From contig NC_008553.1 in NCBI RefSeq assembly GCF_000014945.1, positions 868,001 to 932,000 on the forward strand: 64,000 nucleotides of DNA, in the 5' to 3' direction. The position numbers and the translations under genes are program-made. The notes under the pieces were generated by a model. That model did no database searches, was not told where the DNA came from, and saw nothing but the letters and a program-made list of their open reading frames with translations. This DNA comes from Methanothrix thermoacetophila PT. Lineage in GTDB: Archaea; Halobacteriota; Methanosarcinia; Methanotrichales; Methanotrichaceae. Positions 26,936 to 36,277 of the stretch are shown here, piece by piece. Positions within the stretch are counted from its first letter, which is position 1. The number at the start of each line of letters is the position of its first letter.

Positions 26936-27361
26936 TCACACGTTTCTCAGGATCTCTGCAGTCTCCTTCAGATCATTCCGGAGCGACGCCAGGATGACTG
27001 ATGACTCCTGGAATCCCTCGAGGGCGTTGAAGAACCTGTCAACAGGATCGCCCTTGTATGTTGGGACAAGAAATATGTGCGTGTGCGGTATCCTCCTGCC
27101 CCTCGCATACATGGCCACGAAGTCCGGCTCGAATGCTCTTTTGATCCTCCCAGATACCGACCACGCTAGCCTGAAGAGGCTTGAGACCTCCCGCTCATTG
27201 AGATCATGCCACCACGGGACATGACGCTTAGGTATAACAAGACAGTGCCCTCTGGCGAGCGGGTTGATGTCCAGTATCGCCATGGAGAGCTCGTCCTCAT
27301 CTATGATGTGGGCCGGCTCATCTCCACGGACGATTCTGCAAAAGACACAGCTCTCTGTCAT
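26936..27361 (-). CDS. HIT-family nucleotide hydrolase/transferase
   Basis: 141 residues with the HIT layout: CVFCRIVRGDEPAHIIDED at the N-terminus, AILDINPLARGHCLVIPKRH in the middle and the histidine triad region RRIPHTHIFLVPT near residue 95. In the usual HxHxH triad the third position here is Phe (HTHIF); the first two His, including the middle one that is the nucleophile, remain. HIT enzymes hydrolyse AMP-linked or dinucleoside polyphosphate compounds. It starts 72 bp before the enolase gene's end on the same strand, with its own TATA element (27391-27400). It precedes nop5 by 40 bp. Confidence 0.82.
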   Translation of the reverse strand: MTESCVFCRIVRGDEPAHIIDEDELSMAILDINPLARGHCLVIPKRHVPWWHDLNEREVSSLFRLAWSVSGRIKRAFEPDFVAMYARGRRIPHTHIFLVPTYKGDPVDRFFNALEGFQESSVILASLRNDLKETAEILRNV

Positions 27362-27390
27362 TATTTCACGTTGGCATTTTAAGAAAAAGA

Positions 27391-27400
27391 GGTATAAAAA
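27391..27400 (-). promoter_or_regulatory. Probable TATA box of the HIT gene
   Basis: Reverse-strand TTTTTATACC 30-40 bases before the ATG at 27361, in the spacer after the enolase stop. Confidence 0.5.
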
Positions 27401-27432
27401 TCTTCTAAGCAGGCGCTATCACAATCGCAATC

Positions 27433-28695
27433 TCAGCTCCATCTCCTCCTGCCGGCGTAGCTGGCAGAGCTGCCGAGCGCCTCCTGGATTCTCAGGAGCT
27501 GGTTGTACTTCGCATTCCGCTCGCTCCTCGCCGGAGCCCCTGTCTTTATGAGCTCAGCGCCTATCGCCACAGATACATCCGCGAGGGCGCTGTCCTCTGT
27601 CTCAGCAGATCTGTGGCTTACCATCACCTTGAAGCTGTTCCTGTAGGCGAGCGTTGCTGCATCAAACGCCTCAGAGACCGTGCCGATCTGGTTCAGCTTG
27701 AGCAGGAGCGCGTTCGTGGACCTCATCCTTATACCCTTCTCGATCCTAGCCATATTCGTCACATAGAGGTCGTCACCCACTATTATCGTGTCTGGAAGCT
27801 TTTTTGTCAGCTCTGCGAACTCCTCGAAGGCGTTCTCCTCGAAAGGATCCTCTATGAGCACAATCGGATACGTCTTCACCAGCTCCACATAGAAGTCGAT
27901 CAGCTCCCCTGGCGAGAGCCTGTTATCATCCACGGAATAACCGCCGTCCAGGTAAAAGCTGGAGGCTGCAGAATCCAGCCCGAGCTTGATCTCCTCCGTG
28001 TATCCTGTGACATCAAGCGCGGCCATTATCGCATCGAGCGCATCTCTGGTCTTTGATATGGGAGGCGCGTAGCCGCCCTCGAATCCCACATTGGTCGCGA
28101 CATTGCCGTATTTCCCCCTGAGTATCCTCCCCAGGGCGTGGTACGTCTCGGCCGCCATTCTGAGCGCCTCGCTGAAGCTATCCGCGCCCCATGGCTCTAT
28201 CATGAACTCCTGTATGGATAGATCATTTCCTGCGTGCTTTCCTCCATTGAGCACGTTCAAGGACGGCACCGGCAGCCTGGTGGCTGAGACGCCGCCCAGG
28301 TACCTGTACAGCGGCATGCCGAGAGAGCTTGCAGCAGCCTTGGCCACAGCCAGAGAGACCCCCAGTATCGCATTAGCGCCCAGATTCGACTTGTTCGGCG
28401 TCCCATCCATCTCTATCATGATCTGATCAACGCCCCTCTGATCTATCACATCCATCCCGATGAGCTTGGGGCCGATGACCTCATTGACGTTCCTGACAGC
28501 CTTCAGCACGCCCTTTCCATCGTACCTGTCGCCACCATCCCTCAGCTCCAGCGCCTCGTATGTGCCTGTGGATGCTCCTGATGGCACTGCTGCTCTCCCG
28601 AATCCGCAGCAGGTCCAGACATCGACCTCTACAGTGGGATTGCCGCGAGAGTCGAGTATCTCTCTCGCATGTATCTTCTCGATCTCCAGTGACAT
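27433..28695 (-). CDS. eno: Enolase
   Basis: 420 residues, full length. Motifs: ILDSRGNPTVEVDV, VPSGASTGTYEALELRDG, NGGKHAGN, LIEDPFEEN with metal ligands, the catalytic Lys in ALLLKLNQIGT, and the enolase signature region VMVSHRSAETED, where most enolases have SHRSGETED. It interconverts 2-phosphoglycerate and phosphoenolpyruvate in the cytoplasm; in methanogens this supports gluconeogenesis. It has its own promoter in the divergent spacer to the propeller protein. The C-terminus (SASYAGRRRWS) is slightly longer than usual. Confidence 0.95.
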   Translation of the reverse strand: MSLEIEKIHAREILDSRGNPTVEVDVWTCCGFGRAAVPSGASTGTYEALELRDGGDRYDGKGVLKAVRNVNEVIGPKLIGMDVIDQRGVDQIMIEMDGTPNKSNLGANAILGVSLAVAKAAASSLGMPLYRYLGGVSATRLPVPSLNVLNGGKHAGNDLSIQEFMIEPWGADSFSEALRMAAETYHALGRILRGKYGNVATNVGFEGGYAPPISKTRDALDAIMAALDVTGYTEEIKLGLDSAASSFYLDGGYSVDDNRLSPGELIDFYVELVKTYPIVLIEDPFEENAFEEFAELTKKLPDTIIVGDDLYVTNMARIEKGIRMRSTNALLLKLNQIGTVSEAFDAATLAYRNSFKVMVSHRSAETEDSALADVSVAIGAELIKTGAPARSERNAKYNQLLRIQEALGSSASYAGRRRWS

Positions 28696-28724
28696 GAATT
28701 ACCACGGCCAGGAGTCTGTGCGGG

Positions 28725-28736
28725 ACTTATTTAAGT
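28725..28736 (-). promoter_or_regulatory. Probable TATA box of eno (palindromic)
   Basis: ACTTATTTAAGT, inside the larger palindrome GACTTATTTAAGTC, lies ~30-40 bases before the eno ATG. The symmetry means it could also bind a regulator. Confidence 0.45.
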
Positions 28737-28843
28737 CTGATGAGAGTGTAGATACTTGGATGAGCGATTAACGACAGATGTCGAGATAGGTTCATGTAGG
28801 TGTACTGAAAATTACAGATCGCCTGTGGAATGAGGAATGCAAG

Positions 28844-31800
28844 ATGATCGGCAGAACAATAGCTCTCATCATTTTCATCACCGTGTTCACGGCATCCGGC
28901 GCAGATCTCGGAAAGGATCGCCCGATCGCTGTTTATACGGGATCCGAGCAGGAGCAACCTGATATCGACGGACACATAGTGGTATGGGCAGATGGCAGAA
29001 GCGGGAACTTCGATATCTTCATGTACGACCTGGAGATCGGTGCAGAGCGATGGGTCTGCATCGATCCATTCATTCAGATCAACCCAGCAGTATCCGGTTA
29101 CAGAATAGTATGGCAGGACATGCGCAGCGGTAACGCCGACATATACCTTTACGACGTGAAGAATCGGGTCGAGCAGATCGTCTGCGGTGATAATGGAAAT
29201 CAGACAGATCCAGATATTGATGGCGATGTGGTGGTATGGAGCGACGACAGGGACGGCGACTGGAACATATATCTAAAGGACATCTCGACGAACCAGCAGA
29301 AGCGTGTGACATCAGCTCAGAATGACCAGATCACCCCGAAGGTGAGCGAGGGTCGTGTGGTCTGGGCAGATGACAGGAGCGGGAACTTCGACATCTACAT
29401 GTACGACCTCAAAGGTGGGTCTGAGAAGGCGATATGCACAGCATCCGGCGACCAGACGCTTCCGGCGATCGATGGAGAGATCATCGCGTGGGCTGACAAC
29501 AGATCCGGCGAGATGGATGTCGCTTTCTATGATCTCTCCTCAGGTAAAGAGACAGTCCTGGCGAGGCCTGGCATCCAGACAGCACCCTCTGTTTGGAGAA
29601 GAAACATCACATGGCAGAACAACGGGACCGAGATAGTTCTCTACAACGTAGACACAGGCGAGGAGAGAACGCTCATCCGCGGTCCGATAGTGATGGAGCC
29701 AGCGATCGGCGAGAGGGGTGTGGTTTGGACTGACTACAGGCAGGGTTTGCAGGACCCGGATATCTACATGTGGGACAGGATGATACTGCCTGATCTCCCT
29801 GTGACCCAGGGTATATTCAACCACACGAATCCATCGATCTTTAATGACAGAGTTGTTTGGACGGACGATAGGACCGGGCACTACCAGGTTTATATGATGA
29901 ATCTCACGACCGGAGAGGAGATCAGGATCACAAACGATGATATCGACCACAGCAGCCCTGACATCTCAGGGGATTACGTGATATACACAGACATGAGAAA
30001 TGGCAACCTGGATGTATTTCTGTACGATCTCAGGGCGGGGAATGAGCGGCAGCTCTCGAAGGACCCATTCGATCAGAGATATCCGATGATCGACGGCAGG
30101 TATGTGGTATGGATGGACAACAGGACCGGCAGTGATCAGATCTACGTCTACGATGTACTCCAGGGATCTGAGAGGCAGATAACCACACAGCAGCAGGCGC
30201 AGCTTCTCTCTCCAGTGATATCGGGGGACAGGATCGTATGGGCTGATAGAAGATCGGGGAAATGGGACATCTACATGTACAACCTGACGACCGGAAAGGA
30301 GACTCCGATATGCACAAATCCCGCGAACCAGGTGCAGCCATGGATTCACGGGAATACGATAGTATGGGCTGATGGCAGGAACGCTCTGAATGCGAGCATC
30401 CGGAACTGGGACATTTACTCATACAACCTGACGACCGGAAAGGAGACTCCGATATGCACGAACGGCTACAACCAGGGGGCGCCCTGTGTCTACGGCAGTT
30501 ACGTCGCATGGCTTGACGAGAGGGGAGGTGCAGCAGACATTTACCTCTACGACCTTGAGAAGGGCATAGAGGTGCCGGTCTCGACGCTTCCGATGTACCA
30601 GACGCCGAGCGACGGAAAAGGAGATCCATATAGAGTGAAGCCCATAGCCTCCAGCAGGATACTGAGCGACAAATACATCGTTTGGATGGACGACAGCTCT
30701 GGAAGGCCGCAGATAAGGGCGAGATCACCGCTCTGGGAGCCGCTGCTCTGGCTGAGCACAGACTTCCCCTCAACAAACGGCAGCCTGATGGTCTGGTCGG
30801 ATAACAGGCGCGGCGACTGGGACATATACGGCTTCGATTTCTTCACGAGATCTGAGATTCCGATAGTCAGAGCTGAAGGGGATCAGCTGTACCCGAGGGC
30901 CTCTGGCCAGAACGTGGTCTGGTCAGACTATCGCTCAGGCAGCTCTGATGTGTACATGATCAATCTGACAACAGGGGAGGTCACAGATGTCGCGACAGGC
31001 CCCGGCGATCAGGTGTGGGCTGATATATCAGAGGACAGGATCGTCTGGATGGACAACTCATCAGGGAACTGGGATGTAGTGCTCTACAACATCTCCGATG
31101 GCAGTACAGAATCGTTGCGCAAGCAGGGCAACCAGATGTACCCGAAGATCTCAGGGAGCCTGATCGCGTGGCAGGATGACAGGAGCGGGAACTGGGACAT
31201 ATATGTATACGATCTGAAGACCGGCAACGAGACAAAGCTCACAGGCGATGGGGATCAGGTCTTCCCAGATGTATCGGGAAACACAATCGTCTGGGAGGAT
31301 CGGGCCACCGGCGACATCGCCTACTACATCTACGATAAAAAGTGGAGCAAGAGGTATCCAAGGCCTGGAATGCAGACATCTCCAGCGGTTTCAGGAAAGT
31401 ACATAGCATACGTCGATGATGACGGATCCCTGCGCAGGCTTGACATAACAACATGGAAGGATGATCTGATTGCAGCAGGGCCGGGCCAGATGAAGCCGGA
31501 CATGGATCAGAAGCTCGTGTGGCTGGATTCGCCGAGGGGCAAGCCGAGATACGAGAGTCTTGTGGGGGAGATAAGCGTCGTGTGCAGGGCTCCGGGTGAG
31601 CAGAGCAGGCCAGCGGTTAGCGGAAACTTCGTCGTCTGGATGGACAACCGCACTGGCAATCCAGACATCTACGTCTACGATCTCTTCAGAAACGTTGAGA
31701 TTCCTCTGGCCGGAGGCCCGCTCTACGATATGTACCCTGATATAAGAGGCACTGTGATAGCATGGGTCGGCCAGAACCCGCAGCATGACAACTGGGCTGT

Positions 31801-32452
31801 CAGAACATTCGATGTTATAACAGCGAACAGATCGCAGCTCACGGGCGCTGAGTTCTTCACCCCATCCCCGATATCGATCGGTGACAAGTATCTAGTCTGG
31901 CAGGACCTCTCTTTCGCTGGATGGCGGCTCTACAAGAAGCTAGTCTACGGAGGGACAGAGCCTGTGGAGGCGATACCTCCGAGCGGAACGAATCCTAGAA
32001 CAGCAGGAGATATCGCTGTCTATCAGGACAACAAGGACGGGAACTGGAACGTCTACATCTGGAAAGGACAGCAGAAGAATCCAGTAACATTGGATCCGGC
32101 GGATCAGATCAACCCTGCGACGGATGGATACATCGTGGTCTACCAGGATAACAGAAATGGCAACTGGGACATCTATGCCTTCGATACAAACAACAGCAAG
32201 GAGATACGGATAACGTCTGATACAACCGACCAGACGAATCCAGATATCGAGAGCGGTGTTATCGTCTGGCAGGACAGGAGGAACGGCGACTGGGACATCT
32301 ATGCCTTCGATCTCTCTACAGGTAAGGAGATCCCGATATGCATAGCCCCGGGAGATCAGACAGAGCCGCGCATAGGGAGCAGGAAGATAGTGTGGACGGA
32401 CAACCGCAGCGGAGACAAAGACATCTACATATACGACAGCTATTCGCCATGA
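28844..32452 (+). CDS. Giant secreted TolB-like beta-propeller repeat protein
   Basis: 1202 residues: signal peptide (MIGRTIALIIFITVFTASGA) followed by repeats to the very end. I count about 28 copies of a ~40-residue unit with the core IVVWxDxRSGNWDIYxYD, then a variable TTGKE turn and GDQxxPxISGxx. This is the WD40/TolB-like propeller blade pattern with Asp-rich turns that may bind Ca2+. Twenty-eight blades would make four seven-bladed propellers. No transmembrane anchor is found after the signal, so it is secreted or held by the envelope. It is preceded by a short spacer shared with divergent eno and followed by a convergent cobN. The function, perhaps adhesion or sheath formation, is inference. 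Confidence 0.85.
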   Translation: MIGRTIALIIFITVFTASGADLGKDRPIAVYTGSEQEQPDIDGHIVVWADGRSGNFDIFMYDLEIGAERWVCIDPFIQINPAVSGYRIVWQDMRSGNADIYLYDVKNRVEQIVCGDNGNQTDPDIDGDVVVWSDDRDGDWNIYLKDISTNQQKRVTSAQNDQITPKVSEGRVVWADDRSGNFDIYMYDLKGGSEKAICTASGDQTLPAIDGEIIAWADNRSGEMDVAFYDLSSGKETVLARPGIQTAPSVWRRNITWQNNGTEIVLYNVDTGEERTLIRGPIVMEPAIGERGVVWTDYRQGLQDPDIYMWDRMILPDLPVTQGIFNHTNPSIFNDRVVWTDDRTGHYQVYMMNLTTGEEIRITNDDIDHSSPDISGDYVIYTDMRNGNLDVFLYDLRAGNERQLSKDPFDQRYPMIDGRYVVWMDNRTGSDQIYVYDVLQGSERQITTQQQAQLLSPVISGDRIVWADRRSGKWDIYMYNLTTGKETPICTNPANQVQPWIHGNTIVWADGRNALNASIRNWDIYSYNLTTGKETPICTNGYNQGAPCVYGSYVAWLDERGGAADIYLYDLEKGIEVPVSTLPMYQTPSDGKGDPYRVKPIASSRILSDKYIVWMDDSSGRPQIRARSPLWEPLLWLSTDFPSTNGSLMVWSDNRRGDWDIYGFDFFTRSEIPIVRAEGDQLYPRASGQNVVWSDYRSGSSDVYMINLTTGEVTDVATGPGDQVWADISEDRIVWMDNSSGNWDVVLYNISDGSTESLRKQGNQMYPKISGSLIAWQDDRSGNWDIYVYDLKTGNETKLTGDGDQVFPDVSGNTIVWEDRATGDIAYYIYDKKWSKRYPRPGMQTSPAVSGKYIAYVDDDGSLRRLDITTWKDDLIAAGPGQMKPDMDQKLVWLDSPRGKPRYESLVGEISVVCRAPGEQSRPAVSGNFVVWMDNRTGNPDIYVYDLFRNVEIPLAGGPLYDMYPDIRGTVIAWVGQNPQHDNWAVRTFDVITANRSQLTGAEFFTPSPISIGDKYLVWQDLSFAGWRLYKKLVYGGTEPVEAIPPSGTNPRTAGDIAVYQDNKDGNWNVYIWKGQQKNPVTLDPADQINPATDGYIVVYQDNRNGNWDIYAFDTNNSKEIRITSDTTDQTNPDIESGVIVWQDRRNGDWDIYAFDLSTGKEIPICIAPGDQTEPRIGSRKIVWTDNRSGDKDIYIYDSYSP

Positions 32453-32531
32453 GCGCATGGTGAGTGCACTACCCGGTCGATGTATCCGCTCACAGAACCC
32501 TCTGATGGGCACAGTCCGCAAGGATGGAAGC

Positions 32532-35500
32532 TCAGGATTTAGAGCCTCCATCCTCTATTTCCCCCTCCATCTCTAGGCAGCTTCTTCTCAGCCTCTCTAT
32601 CTCATCGTCTTCCGCTTTCCAGTAGCCTCTCCGGTGGGCTTCCATCAGCCACTCACCAATCTTCACAGCAGCATAATGGTTGTTCTCGAGCAGTTTCTGC
32701 CTTGTGGTCTCATCGAACATGTATCGCTCTGCTATTGATGACCATACCCAGCTCTCGACGGAGTGCGTAGTGGCAGCAAGGCCAAGCATGTTCTCTATGC
32801 GATCCGCGATCTGTTGGGCCCCGTGGAACCTGTGGGCGAGCATGCCATCGATCCATCTGGGATTGAGAAGCCTGGTGCGCACCCCTATCTCCACAGCGGA
32901 CCGGATATCCTCGGTTCGTATGACCTCTCCGGTGGTGTCTGAAACGAGCATCACTGGATCACTCCCTCTTGCAGACCTTACAGCGCTCGAGAGACCGCCA
33001 AAGAACTCGAAGTAATGGTCGAGATCGATGAACTCCCAGTCGTGGGAGTCCCTGATTTGAGATACCAGATCCACCCTGGAGATGTTGCTCCTGTATAGGT
33101 CGAGCTGCTGCGCAGCATGTATCCCTTCTGTGTATATGTGGCCCATCGAGCTCGCATAAACCTCGGCAAGCTCATCCTCTGTGCGCCAGACCGAGTCCTC
33201 GACAAGTGGAAGCATCCGCGTCCCGTACTCACCTGCCCTGGGGCCGAAAATCCTACCCTTTGCAAGGACGCCAGCCTGCTTCTCCTCCATCCCGTTCTGG
33301 AGCAGGCTTTTCATGTTATCAAGCGTGTGCTTTCTCACATAATTCATATCCAGCGGCTCTTCGAGGGAACTCACGAGAGCAAACGCCCTGTCGAGAAGCT
33401 GCACCACATTTGGGAACATATCCCTGAAGAACCCGCAGATGTTGACCAGGCAGTCCACTCTCGGCCTACCGAGCTCCTCCAGAGTCAATGGTATTATCCT
33501 GACAGCCAGAGATCCCGGATCGCGCTCCAGGCGCACACCGAGGTAGCGCAGGATCTGTCCGATGGTCTCCCCTCCGGTCTTCGTGGTCTCGAATCCCCAC
33601 AGGACGACCCCGACCATGGATGGATAGCTGCCTGTTCTTTCTATGTATGCCCGGATGGTATTCTCTGCTATCTCCTCTCCTCTCTTAATTGCATCTGATG
33701 TTGGTATTCGGGTTGGATCGAACTGGACGAGGTTTTTTCCCGTTGGGAGCGCATGAGGAGATCTGATTATATCTCCGCCAACCGATGGCTCTATAAATCT
33801 ACCATCAAGCCCTCTGATAAAGTTCTTTATCTCAATGCTGTTGTCAGAGTATCTTCTGACCGCCTCCAAACCGTAGCTGAGCGTCTTCTTCAGCTCATCG
33901 CTCAGATATCCCTTGATCTCCAGAGGATAGCTTCTATCAGATCCATCAACTGCGATGCCTGTGATCTCTGAGCAGATCTTGTCGACCTCATCGAGCTTTC
34001 GAGATCGGTTTTTCAGAAGCTCTCTGTAATCGAGCCCCATTGCTTCTGCGACGATGCTGTTCAGGGATCTCACCCCATCTCTGTCATATCTCAGAAGCAT
34101 CCGCATAAAGCTCTCCAGATCTTCCTTGCGGTAGCTCTCCCCGAGAACATGAAGGCCTTTAGGTATAATTCTCCTCTTCATCTCGTAGAGCATATCCTGT
34201 ATCTCATCGATGCTCTTCGCTGTGATGTTTAGCTCTCCTGCTCTCTTGAAGATACGTTCTCTGAGCCGATCCGCTCTGCTATGATCGTATGTCACAGCCT
34301 GGCTGTGCTCATCTATCAGTTCCTCAAGCTCCATGTATCCCTCGTAGAGGTCGGCATTTGTGTACGGAGGAGAGTTGTAGCTGATGGTCATGGCGTACAG
34401 CCTTCTTTTGGCTATGATGACCTCTGAGGTGTTGACGACATGGTAGAAATAGAGGTTTGGCATATCCCCTATGAGAAAATCTGGATAGCATCTTGAGCTC
34501 AGAGCCAGCTCCTTCCCCTTCATGAACTCTGCAAGACCGTGAGTGCCGATGTGAACGACCGCATCAGCACGCCATACCCTCTGGAGCCAGTGGTAGAATG
34601 CGATGTACTGGTGATGAGGGGGTTTTGTTTTATCATGCGAGATCTCATTTAAATCAATGCCCTCAAGAGGCGGACGTGCTGGCTGCACACCGATGAAGAC
34701 GTTTCCGAGATCCAGGCCAGGTATGAGAATCCCACCACCGGATACCATCACCTCACCTGGTGGCTCTCCCCAGAAATCCAAGATCTCATTCTGCAGCTCC
34801 TCTGGAAGAGATTTGAATGCCTGCATGTATTCTTCGCGGCTCATGGATGGGCATTCTCTCAGGGTGATATCTGTCTGGAGCCATTTTCCTGTGTTCACGG
34901 CTGCCATCTTGTAAAAAAGATGATCGAGCTCCATATCCGGTATACTCAGGCTGTATCCGGCATCTTTCATTGTGTAGAGCAACCGCTTCAGGCTGGCGAA
35001 GACATCTAGGTATGATGCCCTTCCGAGGTTCTCCTCTCCTGGAGGGTAGTTGTATATTATCAGCGCGATTCTCTTTCTCGCATTCTCTTCTCTCCTGAGA
35101 TGCACCCAGCTGCGTATCCGTGAGGCTATCCTGGAGATGCGATCATCGATGGCAGCCACCTCACGCACTTCCATATCATCGATCTTGAAGGAGCGCACAC
35201 CGCAGCATGGTATAGGCTCTGCGCACCCATCCAGCTCTGGCCATATAACAGCCATTATCGACTCTGTCGGGGACAGACCTGCATCAGATCTCTCCCAATC
35301 ATCAATGGAGCTCTGGTACATTGATACAGGCGCGAACACCGGGACATCGAGATCATTCAGAAGATTTTTTGTGAGATCAGGATCACCTCCCAGAGGTCCT
35401 CCATTTATGCGGAACCATGTGAGGTTTATCATCGCATCTATCACAGGCTTATCTTTCAGGAAGAAGCTCCTGATCGCTCTCAGGTTGTGAATGCCATCTG

Positions 35501-36260
35501 AGAATACAGGTATGACGTTCATATCCCCAAGTCTGTCATCAAGAGCCTTGAGCACAGGAAGGCACTGATCGAAGTGCATGTTTCCGTAGAACAGGACTCC
35601 TATGGTGGCTCTCTCCGCATCCAGATGAGGCAGAAGCGCATCCAGAGAATCGAGGAATCCTCCTCTGTGATATATTCCATACTCTGGAAACGGCAGTGGA
35701 TCTGGAGGCCGCGGAAGATCGCATCCAAGATATTCCCTGAGAAGCAGGGTGAGAAGGTTTTGGAGGTTCTCTGTGCCACCGTACCTCCAGTACCTCACAA
35801 TCTTTATGTAGTTGCCTGCATCCCTCACGGGAGCCAGCGGAACAACTTTGCCCGCGGTCTCAACTATGCCCTGGATAGTCTTGATCTTCTCCCATAGATC
35901 CTCTGGGTCCCTAACCTCGCCTGCCTTCAGTCTCCTGGCCACCGATGATCCTCGAAAAGATCCGAGCCTGGTTATGGACATCATTCTTCCGATGGGGCTG
36001 ACAAGGTTGACGACAATGTTATCTCCATCTTTCAGCGTTTCGTAAGCGATCTCCTCTGCTCTGCAGCTGCCTCTTATGTCGACCAGCACAGCATCAGAGG
36101 ACCTGAGCTCCTCAGAGAATCCCTCAGGATCAACACAGAGGTCAAGCTGCTCAGGGTAATATACCCTCAGCTCAAACGGAAGTGCATGGTTCTTCTTAAT
36201 GTTGCGGGCTGCAGACACCAGAGCAGAGCTGTGAACGGTTGATATGCAAGTGATCTTCAT
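32532..36260 (-). CDS. cobN: CobN-type cobaltochelatase large subunit (CobN/Mg-chelatase H)
   Basis: 1242 residues, the size of CobN. Family segments include the YDHSRADRLRERIF region, EVIRTEDIRSAVEIGVRTRLLNP, FHGAQQIADRIENMLGLAATT and MFDETTRQKLLENNHYA near the C-terminus. CobN is the tetrapyrrole-binding subunit of an ATP-dependent chelatase for cobalt insertion in corrinoid synthesis; related H subunits insert Mg. The AAA+ partner subunits are not in the window. It follows the substrate-binding protein gene on the same strand by 17 bp, so the two form an operon that links metal or corrinoid import with chelation. Methanogens need corrinoids for methyl transfer. Confidence 0.9.
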   Translation of the reverse strand: MKITCISTVHSSALVSAARNIKKNHALPFELRVYYPEQLDLCVDPEGFSEELRSSDAVLVDIRGSCRAEEIAYETLKDGDNIVVNLVSPIGRMMSITRLGSFRGSSVARRLKAGEVRDPEDLWEKIKTIQGIVETAGKVVPLAPVRDAGNYIKIVRYWRYGGTENLQNLLTLLLREYLGCDLPRPPDPLPFPEYGIYHRGGFLDSLDALLPHLDAERATIGVLFYGNMHFDQCLPVLKALDDRLGDMNVIPVFSDGIHNLRAIRSFFLKDKPVIDAMINLTWFRINGGPLGGDPDLTKNLLNDLDVPVFAPVSMYQSSIDDWERSDAGLSPTESIMAVIWPELDGCAEPIPCCGVRSFKIDDMEVREVAAIDDRISRIASRIRSWVHLRREENARKRIALIIYNYPPGEENLGRASYLDVFASLKRLLYTMKDAGYSLSIPDMELDHLFYKMAAVNTGKWLQTDITLRECPSMSREEYMQAFKSLPEELQNEILDFWGEPPGEVMVSGGGILIPGLDLGNVFIGVQPARPPLEGIDLNEISHDKTKPPHHQYIAFYHWLQRVWRADAVVHIGTHGLAEFMKGKELALSSRCYPDFLIGDMPNLYFYHVVNTSEVIIAKRRLYAMTISYNSPPYTNADLYEGYMELEELIDEHSQAVTYDHSRADRLRERIFKRAGELNITAKSIDEIQDMLYEMKRRIIPKGLHVLGESYRKEDLESFMRMLLRYDRDGVRSLNSIVAEAMGLDYRELLKNRSRKLDEVDKICSEITGIAVDGSDRSYPLEIKGYLSDELKKTLSYGLEAVRRYSDNSIEIKNFIRGLDGRFIEPSVGGDIIRSPHALPTGKNLVQFDPTRIPTSDAIKRGEEIAENTIRAYIERTGSYPSMVGVVLWGFETTKTGGETIGQILRYLGVRLERDPGSLAVRIIPLTLEELGRPRVDCLVNICGFFRDMFPNVVQLLDRAFALVSSLEEPLDMNYVRKHTLDNMKSLLQNGMEEKQAGVLAKGRIFGPRAGEYGTRMLPLVEDSVWRTEDELAEVYASSMGHIYTEGIHAAQQLDLYRSNISRVDLVSQIRDSHDWEFIDLDHYFEFFGGLSSAVRSARGSDPVMLVSDTTGEVIRTEDIRSAVEIGVRTRLLNPRWIDGMLAHRFHGAQQIADRIENMLGLAATTHSVESWVWSSIAERYMFDETTRQKLLENNHYAAVKIGEWLMEAHRRGYWKAEDDEIERLRRSCLEMEGEIEDGGSKS

Positions 36261-36277
36261 CGCAGCCCTCCGCCGTC

